A DNA stretch of 64,000 nt from an uncultured Flavobacteriaceae bacterium (GCA_947500435.1 CANMRV010000004.1:248001-312000), one strand, 5' to 3'. Counted from the stretch's first letter, positions 1-8,198 are shown. The notes: a model not told the origin generated them from the sequence alone. A program made the numbers and translations.

Positions 1-1471
1 TTTCTATAAGTACATTCTTATGTTCATCGTTGAATAGGAATTTCATCCCACTTTCAGTCACGAACCCTTTTTCATAATTATCATCGGTCGCCTCTAGGGG
101 CGCTGGTTTTGCACTACTGTTTAAAGCTCCTAAGATTACAGGATAGCGTGGATCGTTGTTTATAAAATTTACAACTACCTCATCTTCGAGTCCCGGCCGG
201 AAAAAACTACCCCTTCCATCACCGGCGTCTAGGGTGGCTATCCTAGCCCAAACCCCTTCATCTTCAGGGCTCAAAATCGGTAAGCGAATCATGACCCTAT
301 GTTCCCCTAGCGGGTCGTCGGCAAGTTGTGTCACGATTCCTATTTGAAGGCCATTGGCAGGTGGCATAAGTCCACCTGCATCGGCCTGAGTTATTGCAAA
401 TCGTTCGGTAAACCAGTCGTCGTCCAAACCAAATTCCACATCGGTAAGCCAATTGCCTTCCCCTATTTCATGTCTGACGGCTGCTACAAAAACTTCGCCG
501 TTGAACCGATCTCCAACTCCTGCCAAGTTGACTACTTGACCGGGTAAGATGCTGGCGATTCCTTGAAATTGTGCTCGCCCACGAACACGAGCTAATCGAC
601 TCTTTTGCAATCGGGATATAGACCAATCTTTTAGTTCTTCTTCTAATAAAGGGCCACCATGTTGTTGATGAAACGGATTTTGAGAATGTGTTCCTGCTAA
701 GGTTTCTGCCGATAGGTTACCCACTTGGGGAGGATTAAAATTGCTTTCCTCTATTGACCTTATTTCCTGGTCGGCCGGATTCCATGACATAGATTCAATA
801 GCTTCAAATTGATTTCGAGAATCAATCTCAGCATCAAAATTTAAAATGGTTGCACCATACTCTAAATCCAGACTGGCCGTTTGTGTGAGGTCTGGTTTGT
901 TGATTTTCAATGTTCCGTCATCCACAATGCAGATTTTTCCAATCGCATCCACACGGGTGAGAATAAAATCCCAATCTGTGCAGTTATACTGTACCAGCTC
1001 TCCATGGGTATACGTCGTAGTCTCTACCTCCGATTGTAATCCTGCCTGGTTGATGATATCTTCGATTACGTCACTATCAGATTGTTCTCTGAAGTAACGG
1101 TTCTGAGGACGAAGGGTCATTTTATAGAATTCGTCTTTGCAATCAATGCGAAGTACCGACCGTTGTTCTCGAACCTTTATACTATGATTTACAACAATAC
1201 CCTTATAAATCGTATCCTCAGTGCCTTGATAACCAGCTCGAATTTCAATAGATTTACCCGGAACAAAATAATCCGTTTCACTTACCTCCCAGTTTTGGGC
1301 AGCGGCATCACCATCTTTAATTACCAACGTCGCCGAGGGTATTCGATTGACAGAACGATGCACCATTACCGACATAATTTGGTATTGCCCAGATACGACT
1401 TCGCCATCGGAAAGAATCGTAAATGTGCTTACGCTAGGAGCAACCGGTGTTGGTATCAATCGGGCAGGCAT
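1..1471 (-). CDS. eCIS VgrG-like spike protein (Pvc8/Afp8-like), 3' end beyond the window
   Basis: The reading frame is open from an ATG at 1471 to the left edge (490 codons), so the C-terminus is missing. The N-terminal part resembles the gp27/GPD-like domains of VgrG. Around residues 375-465 there is a gp5-type OB fold, with stretches GIVTQL, VMIRLPILSPEDEGVWARI, GLEDEVVVNFI and YPVILGALNSS, which is the typical VgrG/Rhs-Vgr signature. The last visible residues (SGMKFLFNDEHKN) look like entry into the gp5 needle. In eCIS and phage tails this trimer forms the spike under the tube and may carry effectors. It begins 4 bp after the LysM gene, in the same minus-strand operon. The call is firm; the exact Pvc8 equivalence is inferred from gene order. 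Confidence 0.9.
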   Translation of the reverse strand, partial: MPARLIPTPVAPSVSTFTILSDGEVVSGQYQIMSVMVHRSVNRIPSATLVIKDGDAAAQNWEVSETDYFVPGKSIEIRAGYQGTEDTIYKGIVVNHSIKVREQRSVLRIDCKDEFYKMTLRPQNRYFREQSDSDVIEDIINQAGLQSEVETTTYTHGELVQYNCTDWDFILTRVDAIGKICIVDDGTLKINKPDLTQTASLDLEYGATILNFDAEIDSRNQFEAIESMSWNPADQEIRSIEESNFNPPQVGNLSAETLAGTHSQNPFHQQHGGPLLEEELKDWSISRLQKSRLARVRGRAQFQGIASILPGQVVNLAGVGDRFNGEVFVAAVRHEIGEGNWLTDVEFGLDDDWFTERFAITQADAGGLMPPANGLQIGIVTQLADDPLGEHRVMIRLPILSPEDEGVWARIATLDAGDGRGSFFRPGLEDEVVVNFINNDPRYPVILGALNSSAKPAPLEATDDNYEKGFVTESGMKFLFNDEHKNVLIE

Positions 1472-1475
1472 AGAA

Positions 1476-2159
1476 TTATTCTGATTTAGTTAATGGGGGA
1501 AAATAAAGCTCAGTACCGACCGCCAGTTCACGAAACTGATCTAGGTCATTTATTCGAGCAATCTGCGTTGCGTATTGAGGACTTTCGTATATCTCATTAC
1601 ATAAATTCGGTAAGGTATCACCTGCCTTAATAACTTTTCTGTGAGTCAGGTCAGGGGAAAGTAAATTAGCTTTCGCCAAGCGCAGTAGGTCGTCAAAACT
1701 GCCTTTAAAGCTTACCGTAGCCATGGCACGAATTGGGGTGCCATCAGATTTAAATAATTTATACTGAATCTGCAGTCCCGTAATGCGACCTTTAAAGAGC
1801 ATTTTACCCCATATAATCATAAAATGCCGGGGCTCATGTGTCTCACTTTCGATATCCAATAGAAAACTTCGGAAAGTTTCCATCTCAACATAGATATCTG
1901 GTCTGGGAAGATTGTCCAATATTCCTGTATTATCGAACCATAAGTCACAAGAAAACTCTTCAGGATTGTGCCGGGTATAACGAGCTGCGGTGCCGTCATT
2001 GCCCTGGGCAGTATCGGTATTATACTCTATCTTATAATCAAGTGCATAGGACTCCGGATTGACCAAAACTGGCCAAAAAGGCGGGGTGGCTGGCTTTTGA
2101 TAGGCAACATCCTTAAAAGCCAAGATTTTCATCTTTTCCAATTTTCCCAGAAAGTCCAT
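1476..2159 (-). CDS. eCIS baseplate/tube-linker protein with C-terminal LysM (Pvc7/Afp7-like)
   Basis: 227 residues. The N-terminal two thirds match the contractile-system tube-interacting protein family (NPESYALDYKIEYN, DLWFDNTG, GRITGLQIQYKLFKSDGTPI). The C-terminus (about residues 172-223, from HRKVIKAGDTLPNLCNEIY to GTELYFPP) is a LysM domain. Phage and eCIS homologues (gp53/Afp7 class) link the tube to the spike hub in the baseplate. Its ATG directly follows the stop codon of the DUF5908 gene, and the VgrG gene starts 4 bp later, so the three are surely cotranscribed and probably translationally coupled. Confidence 0.88.
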   Translation of the reverse strand: MDFLGKLEKMKILAFKDVAYQKPATPPFWPVLVNPESYALDYKIEYNTDTAQGNDGTAARYTRHNPEEFSCDLWFDNTGILDNLPRPDIYVEMETFRSFLLDIESETHEPRHFMIIWGKMLFKGRITGLQIQYKLFKSDGTPIRAMATVSFKGSFDDLLRLAKANLLSPDLTHRKVIKAGDTLPNLCNEIYESPQYATQIARINDLDQFRELAVGTELYFPPLTKSE

Positions 2160-2339
2160 TTAGCGTTCGTTTTTTTTGTTAAGAACCAAAAGAGTTTGTT
2201 CCACGCATTCAGAAATAATGGCATCCTCAGATGCATCGCGTTCTTGTTTTCGGCCATTTGGATCTGTGGTGGCCGCATTGTTGTTTTCCCTTTCGTTCAC
2301 CTTTACTTTTAGAATCAATTCACGTATTTCTATTGGCAT
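2160..2339 (-). CDS. DUF5908 family small eCIS protein (59 aa)
   Basis: A short gene read directly from the minus strand. It starts MPIEIRELILKVKVNE, the conserved N-terminus of the DUF5908 family, and ends ECVEQTLLVLNKKNER before TAA at 2160-2162. The middle is hydrophilic and probably disordered. DUF5908 mini-proteins occur in eCIS operons between the tube and baseplate genes, which is exactly the position here: 1 bp after the upstream tube gene and 0 bp before the LysM gene. Molecular role unknown; a small baseplate or tube accessory is the usual guess. No signal peptide or membrane segment. Confidence 0.8.
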   Translation of the reverse strand: MPIEIRELILKVKVNERENNNAATTDPNGRKQERDASEDAIISECVEQTLLVLNKKNER

Positions 2340-2340
2340 C

Positions 2341-2775
2341 TTACTCGATTTTAAAATATTGGTAGCTCAGTTCTAAAGTTTCGATCACTAGAGAATTTTC
2401 TTCAGCATTGAAATCAGAAACAGTCCATTTTTTCGGCCAAGCCCTTGATAATTTCCAGACTTTCAAAGGCTCAGAATTTTCATTGAGTAGAAGAACCTGC
2501 AAGTCAGCTGGCGCAAATTGGCGTTTTTCAAAGGCATCTATGCACCATTTAACCACTTCCGAACCTACCAGCATTCCCCTCTTCAATACCAGTGTATTGT
2601 ACTTCGTACGTACCGGAAGCTCATGAACAAAACGATTTTCACCACCTTCCGTTACGGTTTCAGCCTCATACTCTACACTGAGACCTGAAACACTTTGAAA
2701 TCGAGAGTCCTCCTCGTTTCCGCTAAAACCAAAACGGACGATAAAATGAAATCCAACAGGTGGGTAATATGCCAT
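2341..2775 (-). CDS. eCIS inner tube protein, gp19 family (second copy)
   Basis: 144 residues with the gp19/Hcp-like tail-tube pattern: an N-terminal FHFIVRF strand, FQSVSGLSVEYEAETVTEGG, then LVLKRGMLVGSEVVKWC and VLLLNENSEPLKVWKLSRAWP. Members stack as hexameric rings to form the rigid tube inside the sheath. It lies 31 bp downstream of another tube gene but is clearly diverged from it. PVC and Afp systems also carry several tube paralogues (Afp1/Afp5), one of which often makes the baseplate-proximal ring. Which copy is the major tube cannot be told from sequence alone. Confidence 0.88.
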   Translation of the reverse strand: MAYYPPVGFHFIVRFGFSGNEEDSRFQSVSGLSVEYEAETVTEGGENRFVHELPVRTKYNTLVLKRGMLVGSEVVKWCIDAFEKRQFAPADLQVLLLNENSEPLKVWKLSRAWPKKWTVSDFNAEENSLVIETLELSYQYFKIE

Positions 2776-2806
2776 GGCTACGGTCGCTGATTATTGATTC
2801 GGAATA

Positions 2807-3235
2807 CTAAGTGACCAACTTAAAGCCTTCATGACCAATTTCAAGTGTCTCAATGGCAACTTCATTCCCGTCGGCCTTGAGTTCTGTGGCCTGGTATTTA
2901 ACCACGAAGCAGTTCACCATACGCCAAACCATGGTAGGTTCCAAATTTTCGTTAAGTAGTTTGACGATTACGTCGCGGCGTTCAGCGGTGTTCATCTGTA
3001 CCGAATCGAACCAATCATAAAAACCAGTATCACCTTGAAAAGTCCCCCTCTTGAGGGTAATATTCGTTAAGGTTTCCATTCCTGGCATCTTTAGTTTGGA
3101 GAATGTCTTGCTAGATCCTTCTCTATATTCTATGGGTTCAACAGCACGTTCTAGACCCGCCACCTCGGTGAATCCTAAACGGGCATCGCCCCACTCTACT
3201 AAGAAACTAAATTTTGTAAGTGGATAATTTGCCAT
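2807..3235 (-). CDS. eCIS inner tube protein, gp19 family (first copy)
   Basis: 142 residues of the gp19 tube family: KFSFLVEWGDARLGFTEVAG at the N-terminus, EYREGSSKTFSKLKMPGM, ITLKRGTFQGD, FYDWFD, VIVKLLNENLEPTMVWRM and a C-terminal AIETLEIGHEGFKL. It follows the sheath gene by 39 bp, the usual position of the main tube gene (Afp1-like), so it is the better candidate for the bulk tube. Shares the LLNEN..P..VW core with the next gene, which supports a duplication origin. Confidence 0.9.
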   Translation of the reverse strand: MANYPLTKFSFLVEWGDARLGFTEVAGLERAVEPIEYREGSSKTFSKLKMPGMETLTNITLKRGTFQGDTGFYDWFDSVQMNTAERRDVIVKLLNENLEPTMVWRMVNCFVVKYQATELKADGNEVAIETLEIGHEGFKLVT

Positions 3236-3274
3236 AATATTGATGTTATTGAACTAAGTTCGATTAATAAAAAA

Positions 3275-4732
3275 TTAAGCTTCGGGCATTTTTTGCTCGA
3301 AGCGTAGGATTATAAATTCAGCTGGCCGTACCGGTGCCATTGCTATTTGTACAATCATGCGACCATTTAATACATCATCTGCGTTCATGGTTTTTCCCAA
3401 ACCTACCGCTACTTGAAAGGCCTGTTCTTGGGTTGCTCCTTGTAACGCTCCGTCGCGCCACTGCAGACTTAAGAAGTTCTCGATCATCGCCTGTACCCGT
3501 ACCCAGGTATTGGCATCGTTAGGTTCGAATACAAATTGAGCACAGGCTTTTTTAACAGATTCCTCGACCATATTGAAAAAGCGGCGCACGTTGATGTAGC
3601 GCCATTCGTTATCATTGCCCGCCAAAGTTCGAGCTCCCCAAACTAGAGTACCCTTACCAGTAAAAGCCCGAATAGCATTTATAGATTTTCCTGCGGTCGT
3701 ATCGATGTTCAGTGAAGATAACTGAGATTGTGTGAACACCGCCGAAGGCTCTAGAACGGAATTGAGACTCACGTTCGCTGGTGCCTTCCAGACTCCTCTT
3801 GTTCGGTCCACCGACGCATAAACACCTGCTATAGCCCCACTAGGCGGAACGGGCAAAGCCAGGGAATTAAGACCTGTAATTACTGACTTATAAAGGCCAA
3901 AAGTATTAATAAGCTCTAGCTCTCTATCCGCTAATTCCTCAGCCGTTTCGGGAAGTGCAATTGCGGAGTCATAATCTGTGATAGCGGTTGTAATATCAGT
4001 ATCTGTTGTAAGGGCACTGAGTGCTACGGCCGGCGCTCCCGCTCTAACAAAGACGGCACCGTCCAATTCTGCATAAGTTACATTTTTTGGGAGAGTTGCC
4101 CTTAGCCATGGCGTATAGGCCATCCCATATTTGAGGTTGTTGATACCTATTCCACTGCGGAAAGCGGTACCATCGGAATCAGTTTCCAAAAGGTCGCACA
4201 GAGCTACTCTATCTCCTAAATCTGCACATTGCATTAGCGCTTGGTTCTGTCTGCTATACAATTGGCCTGCCGCTGGTGCCGCCGCTGCATCGGGAAAGCA
4301 AATAATCGTGGGTTCATCAACGGCCTCTAGAGCATCAATACCACCAGTGATATCGGCCGTGGCGTATGTCGGAAAAGGCGGAGTGCCTACAGAAACTATA
4401 TAGCAATCCCCTCCGCCATTATCATAAAAAAGTTGAAGAGCATGATACAGATAGTGCGATGTCGAAATGTCGGCACCAAGGAAATTGTCATTCGCATCTA
4501 ATCGAACTTCAGTTACTGTTAACCTGGGTGCAAAACCAAACAGTGACTCAAATTCGGTCAGAGAAGAAATCCGTACTGGTATGTTCACAGCTAACGGAGA
4601 TCCATCTGAGGCCAATCGAAATTCGGTATATCCAATAAAAGCGGGAATGGCCGTTTCAACAGCAGCTACTGAAGGCGGGAATTTTGTGATTTCTTCCACG
4701 GTAACCCCGGGAATGGTATAGTTACTAGGCAT
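3275..4732 (-). CDS. eCIS contractile sheath protein
   Basis: 485 residues. The N-terminus (YTIPGVTVEEITKFPPSV, then VETAIPAFIGYTE) is the canonical PVC/Afp/phage tail sheath start. The C-terminus (FLSLQWRDGALQGA, AFQVAVGLG, VQIAMAPVRPAEFIILRF) is the conserved sheath core that mediates handshake contacts. The middle holds a variable surface domain. Sheath subunits form a helical sleeve that contracts and drives the tube. Only one sheath gene is seen, whereas Afp/PVC operons have three (Afp2-4), so this is a simpler layout, unless another copy lies beyond the left edge. Confidence 0.95.
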   Translation of the reverse strand: MPSNYTIPGVTVEEITKFPPSVAAVETAIPAFIGYTEFRLASDGSPLAVNIPVRISSLTEFESLFGFAPRLTVTEVRLDANDNFLGADISTSHYLYHALQLFYDNGGGDCYIVSVGTPPFPTYATADITGGIDALEAVDEPTIICFPDAAAAPAAGQLYSRQNQALMQCADLGDRVALCDLLETDSDGTAFRSGIGINNLKYGMAYTPWLRATLPKNVTYAELDGAVFVRAGAPAVALSALTTDTDITTAITDYDSAIALPETAEELADRELELINTFGLYKSVITGLNSLALPVPPSGAIAGVYASVDRTRGVWKAPANVSLNSVLEPSAVFTQSQLSSLNIDTTAGKSINAIRAFTGKGTLVWGARTLAGNDNEWRYINVRRFFNMVEESVKKACAQFVFEPNDANTWVRVQAMIENFLSLQWRDGALQGATQEQAFQVAVGLGKTMNADDVLNGRMIVQIAMAPVRPAEFIILRFEQKMPEA

Positions 4733-4774
4733 AAGAATTAGATTTAAAGATTTATATTAATTAATAAATGACCC

Positions 4775-5614
4775 TTAAGCTATCGCTTCGGCCAGTCGTA
4801 TATCATAAATAGTACCCTCCCATGAATTGGGAAAGATGTCTATAACACCTAGTATACCCGGCCTATTTTCTAGACCGAGGTATAAGGTGACTTCATTTAT
4901 GTTGGTTCCATTAATTCGGTATCGCCCTTCTCTTAAAGGGCGCAGATCTAGTTCGTACTCCACTTGTCCAACTACAGCTGGGAAGTCTACCGTCAAGACT
5001 GCGGGATCAGCGGGATTGGCCAAGGCGTCAAAGACCTCAAGGTTGTTCGCCAATCCAGGGGCTAGTTGTTGTAGGCGTACGATTCGCCCTTGTCTTTCGA
5101 AAAAGTGATTGCTATGCAATACTTCCCCTACTGCCGCATTATTGCTTAAAAGATGCCGGTTCTCAGGAGCCTGTTGAGCATTTGATAAGTGAAATATCTG
5201 TCCCCTTGGCCAATCAGGCTGTATTTCAATTTGGTCGATAAACTCAGGAGCGACAACCGCGACCTCAAAAGTAAATCGGAGGGATTCATCCACAGGAAGA
5301 TTTCTTAAATCGCTATAGACCACCCAAAAACCTAGGGTAGTCGTTTTGAAAACAAGTCCCAATCTCTTTAACAAGTCAGCCGTATGGGGATTTGGTTTTA
5401 TAGCTATTAAGCTTCTGAGATCAAAGTTCAGAAGGCGTTGGCTCACCTCATCGGGTACAACTGTGGATAGCGGAATTATAAAGGGACTCGTGAGTGGGTC
5501 GTATCCTACAGTATCATAGTCAAATAGGGCAGGGTCGTAACTACTGGTTCGCAGCTGCCCATGATGCCAGAAGGCTACTTCAAAAAGTTTGTCATAAATA
5601 ATTTGAAACCCCAT
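4775..5614 (-). CDS. Unknown beta-rich protein within the eCIS operon
   Basis: 279 residues, not recognised. No signal peptide, no membrane segment and no catalytic motif is apparent. The N-terminal half (GFQIIYDKLFEVAFWHHGQL, then LLNFDLRSLIAIKPNPHTAD and GFWVVYSDLRNL) mixes aromatic strands. The C-terminal half (VEYELDLRPLREGRYRI, EVTLYLGLE, GILGVIDIFP) looks like repeated beta hairpins. It is 1 bp downstream of the DUF4255 gene and 42 bp upstream of the sheath gene, so it is certainly part of the operon. A structural role such as cap, collar or fibre is inference from location only; it is not an obvious toxin. Confidence 0.7.
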   Translation of the reverse strand: MGFQIIYDKLFEVAFWHHGQLRTSSYDPALFDYDTVGYDPLTSPFIIPLSTVVPDEVSQRLLNFDLRSLIAIKPNPHTADLLKRLGLVFKTTTLGFWVVYSDLRNLPVDESLRFTFEVAVVAPEFIDQIEIQPDWPRGQIFHLSNAQQAPENRHLLSNNAAVGEVLHSNHFFERQGRIVRLQQLAPGLANNLEVFDALANPADPAVLTVDFPAVVGQVEYELDLRPLREGRYRINGTNINEVTLYLGLENRPGILGVIDIFPNSWEGTIYDIRLAEAIA

Positions 5615-5615
5615 T

Positions 5616-6245
5616 CTAATGTATTTGCTCTGTTAAGGTGATTTCTGTTATTGGACTTGCTGGTAATGGCTCATCAGGAATGTATTCGATTTGCTGTAAC
5701 TGTATTTTGTATAGTACGCTTGGCAGGATCTTACCACCCAAAACCCCCCAGATATGATTTAGCTGCTCTAAACTTGGCGATTCCATGCTCAGATTAAAAT
5801 GAAACGCGCTTACCGGGAAACCGCCGGGAGGCACGATAGAATTGGTCTCATTAAAAACCCTTTGGTGCTGAAAGTAACTTATGATTCTTGAAAGGAACGA
5901 CAGTGCTATATCATACTCGCCCACATTGGCAGTCATGAGTACATATAAATTAAGGAAGATGGGAGGGTTGGCATATTCTAAATTGCCTGATATTGGATTG
6001 CGTCTGTGATTCGGCTGGTTCTTAAGTGTATATTCCTCCTCGGTTTTTATCAAGGTCAATACGATACGATTGCCGATTGCCGCAGTCATCGTGGCATCTG
6101 AGCTCTCGTGAAAGGCGATATTCCCAATCACCACTCTATCGTCATCAGTATTGTCGGGTAGTGGGGCGAGATCGTTCAAGCCCTCTTCCAGATTGAGTCT
6201 GACTATAGATAAAATATCGGATATGGTATCTCGTACGCTTGGCAT
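5616..6245 (-). CDS. DUF4255 domain protein, Pvc16/Afp16-like tube terminator
   Basis: 209 residues. The N-terminus (IVRLNLEEGL, VVIGNIAFHESS, RIVLTLIKTEEEYTLKN) and the middle (PPIFLNLYVLMTANVGEYDIALSFLSRIISYFQHQRVF) match DUF4255. This domain is the N-terminal part of the Afp16/PVC16 cap, which ends tube and sheath polymerisation. It is the first gene of the visible eCIS operon, and its ATG at 6245 faces a 280-bp region with repeats. The gene order DUF4255, unknown, sheath, tube, tube, DUF5908, LysM, VgrG supports the call. Confidence 0.85.
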   Translation of the reverse strand: MPSVRDTISDILSIVRLNLEEGLNDLAPLPDNTDDDRVVIGNIAFHESSDATMTAAIGNRIVLTLIKTEEEYTLKNQPNHRRNPISGNLEYANPPIFLNLYVLMTANVGEYDIALSFLSRIISYFQHQRVFNETNSIVPPGGFPVSAFHFNLSMESPSLEQLNHIWGVLGGKILPSVLYKIQLQQIEYIPDEPLPASPITEITLTEQIH

Positions 6246-6340
6246 AATGGTTGTAATTCAATCATTATTATTCATTTTTCAAATGAGGGGGTACGGGAAC
6301 TTATAGAAGTTTAAATGTAGAACAGCTAACCGTTCTATGC

Positions 6341-6386
6341 ATCATGGAAAACCTGTAAATGTAAATATCATGGAAAACCATGATAT
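6341..6386. promoter_or_regulatory. Direct and inverted repeats upstream of the eCIS operon
   Basis: The 13-mer atcatggaaaacc occurs at 6341-6353 and again at 6367-6379, exactly 26 bp apart. The second copy is part of a perfect inverted repeat: 9-bp arms atatcatgg (6365-6373) and ccatgatat (6378-6386) around an AAAA loop. A further short inverted repeat (agaac / gttct) lies at 6319-6336. These sites sit 74-141 bp upstream of the DUF4255 start and downstream of the LuxR-type gene. They could bind that regulator or form an RNA hairpin; both are inference. The rest of 6246-6525 shows no gene. Confidence 0.5.
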
Positions 6387-6525
6387 CCTAAACCAGTCTA
6401 TAGGTCTCCCATTAAGAACTAATGGAAGTACGTGAGAAAAAATCAAAGTACTTTCTGCTCATACCAGAAAATTGTCGAATTTAGAAATCGGGAAAAAAGT
6501 GGGGATATAAAAAATTTAAAAAGAA

Positions 6526-7149
6526 TTAGCTACCCATTCTCATCGCTTCACGAACTATCCCGGCCGTATTACGGACTCCCAACTTTCGAATGATGTTAAT
6601 ACGGTGGGTTTCCGCGGTACAAGAACTGATAAACAACTTTTCGGCGATTTCCTTTGTCGTATGTTCTGCGACGATCAAATCGAGCACTTCCCTTTCCCGC
6701 CGGGTCAGGTGCACTTTGGGCTCGGTCCGCTGCAAGGTCATAGTGACCCAAGTTTCACTTATGCATGAATCTAAGAACGATTTACCAGACAACACTTCTT
6801 GAATAGCTTGCTTTAACTTGCCGTCACAGATTGTAGGTAGCATATAGGCCCGTATTCCTGATTTAAAGAATTTTTTGATATGTCGTTGGTTGCCGTTTTC
6901 AGAAAGAATCATGATTTTAGCCAATGGATAACGAATTATAAAACGTTTAATCAATTTTATATTTGAAACAAAGCCCTCTTCTAGATGGAATAATACTAGA
7001 AAACTACTTTCATGGTCTTCCGAAATTGTAATCTCCGCGGACATAAATTTCTTCTTAAACAGATAATTTTCCCGTTTTAACATAAACTCCAACCCTAATA
7101 ACACAAGAGGACAATAACTAGAAATGTATATAGGTGTCTTCGAGGTCAT
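6526..7149 (-). CDS. LuxR/NarL-type regulator with degenerate receiver domain
   Basis: 207 residues. The C-terminus (about 140-200) is a clear GerE/LuxR helix-turn-helix: LTRREREVLDLIVAEHTTKE, then IAEKLFISSCTAETHRINII and RKLGVRN. The N-terminus has the secondary-structure pattern of a response-regulator receiver (IYISSYCPLVLLGLEFML, IMILSENGN, GIRAYMLPTI). However, the phosphoacceptor position reads LVLFHLEE, with His where Asp is expected, and the usual Thr/Lys positions are also changed. It is therefore probably an aspartate-less receiver not driven by a kinase. It is cotranscribed in direction with the eCIS genes and lies 280 bp upstream, making it a plausible local regulator. Confidence 0.85.
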   Translation of the reverse strand: MTSKTPIYISSYCPLVLLGLEFMLKRENYLFKKKFMSAEITISEDHESSFLVLFHLEEGFVSNIKLIKRFIIRYPLAKIMILSENGNQRHIKKFFKSGIRAYMLPTICDGKLKQAIQEVLSGKSFLDSCISETWVTMTLQRTEPKVHLTRREREVLDLIVAEHTTKEIAEKLFISSCTAETHRINIIRKLGVRNTAGIVREAMRMGS

Positions 7150-7490
7150 GGAAGTAATGATAGGTTATTAATTCCAGGTGAAATAAGGATGTAATTGAAG
7201 GGGGGGTCATTTCGATTTAAGAGTAGAATTATTTCTTTGATTTTGCATAAATTACTAGGGAAGAACCTAAAACTAAAACCTTGATTATTTAATAAATAAT
7301 TTGTGTATTCTATACCTGATTTTGGTTTTGTCTCGGAACGTAGGAGTTGATTTTTTTTAACCGGGGAGCTATTAATCATCTGGTTTTTCACAAATTCACA
7401 ACTAACTAGTACCTGCGATATTTTTTGCAAAGATGAACCTAACCCCATAGTAAAGGGTACCAACAAATTGTTTTTTTTTGTTAAGTTCAT
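7146..7490 (-). CDS. Hypothetical protein overlapping the LuxR-type gene
   Basis: A 114-codon open frame whose TGA overlaps the ATG of the LuxR-type gene (ATGA at 7146-7149), the arrangement of translational coupling. The product is Asn/Ser/Leu-rich, without recognised domain, signal peptide or membrane span. The poly-A codons at its start and low-complexity composition leave real doubt that it is translated. If it is real, it would be the first gene of a two-gene regulatory unit. Confidence 0.35.
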   Translation of the reverse strand: MNLTKKNNLLVPFTMGLGSSLQKISQVLVSCEFVKNQMINSSPVKKNQLLRSETKPKSGIEYTNYLLNNQGFSFRFFPSNLCKIKEIILLLNRNDPPFNYILISPGINNLSLLP

Positions 7491-7737
7491 TAAAATGGGG
7501 TTGAATACTTTAAAATAGTGAATGATACATTTATACTATAATGGAATTGTACAGATAGTCTATTATACTGTACGAGTGGTATGATTTTCTTAAGTAGTAT
7601 TAAAAATTCACTTCAGTGATACGAGTAAAAGACTTACAAAACAGCTGATTTGACTCCTTGTGTTTTAAATGTTGAAAGGTGTTTAATTGCGAAATACCTT
7701 TACGATATTTGTTTTTATTTGGGTATATTAACAATTA
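7491..7737. other. Gene-free AT-rich spacer
   Basis: No supported gene is seen between the start of the minus-strand regulatory unit and the tmRNA terminator. The stretch is very AT-rich and is expected to hold the promoter for the minus-strand pair ending at 6526. No convincing TAnnTTTG box with good spacing was identified. Confidence 0.5.
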
Positions 7738-7770
7738 AAAATCCTGTAAATCAGATGTTTACAGGATTTT
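7738..7770 (-). terminator. Intrinsic terminator of tmRNA
   Basis: A perfect 13-bp stem, aaaatcctgtaaa (7738-7750) with tttacaggatttt (7758-7770), and a 7-nt loop. Read on the minus strand it ends in a T run 24 nt after the tmRNA 3' end. The position and structure fit a rho-independent terminator. Confidence 0.8.
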
Positions 7771-7793
7771 GTATCAATTTGATACTTAATAAG

Positions 7794-8187
7794 TGGAGCC
7801 GGGGAGAATCGAACTCCCGTCCAAACAAGCAACGTTAATGCCTTCTACATGTTTATTTTCTGATTGATTTTCGACGCAGGCCTGACCAGAAACAGCCTAA
7901 CCAACGCTTATCTTCTTTAGTTTTGGTGCTACTATCGAAGTACTAGTAGCCTTATATCGACATTTATGGTGCTCCTGATTGAATCGCCGTCGACAGAGGC
8001 TATTCAGGAACATCTCGCTTCTCTACCTAGTAGAGACGAGGCTAATCTTACTATAATTCAGATTAAGCGGCAAGAGCGTAGTTATTATCGCCAATTAAAA
8101 GTGTGAAATATGAGATTTACGAGCTATACATCAGCGCTCGACATGCTTACATTGCCATTGGTCTCGCTGTCAAAACCAGTCGGCCCC
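7794..8187 (-). ncRNA. ssrA: Transfer-messenger RNA (tmRNA)
   Basis: The 5' end on the minus strand reads GGGGCCGACTGGTTTTGACA and the 3' end GGGAGTTCGATTCTCCCCGG followed by CTCCA. These form the tRNA-like acceptor stem (7 bp with one G-U) and T arm typical of tmRNA. The resume frame at 8063-8092 encodes GDNNYALAA followed by TAA, a normal flavobacterial-type degradation tag ending in ALAA for ClpXP-type recognition. The CCA tail is not encoded (CTT follows the discriminator A), so it must be added after transcription. Role: rescue of stalled ribosomes together with SmpB. Confidence 0.97.
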
Positions 8188-8198
8188 ATAATGAGATA

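Noticed and set aside
1..6245. Prophage tail instead of eCIS
   Set aside because: DUF4255, DUF5908 and the PVC-type sheath favour eCIS, and no capsid, terminase or integrase is seen, though the left side is cut.
7801..7840. tRNA-like T arm (TTCGATTC) suggesting a tRNA gene
   Set aside because: It is the 3' end of the tmRNA; the 5' partner and tag frame were found at 8063-8187.
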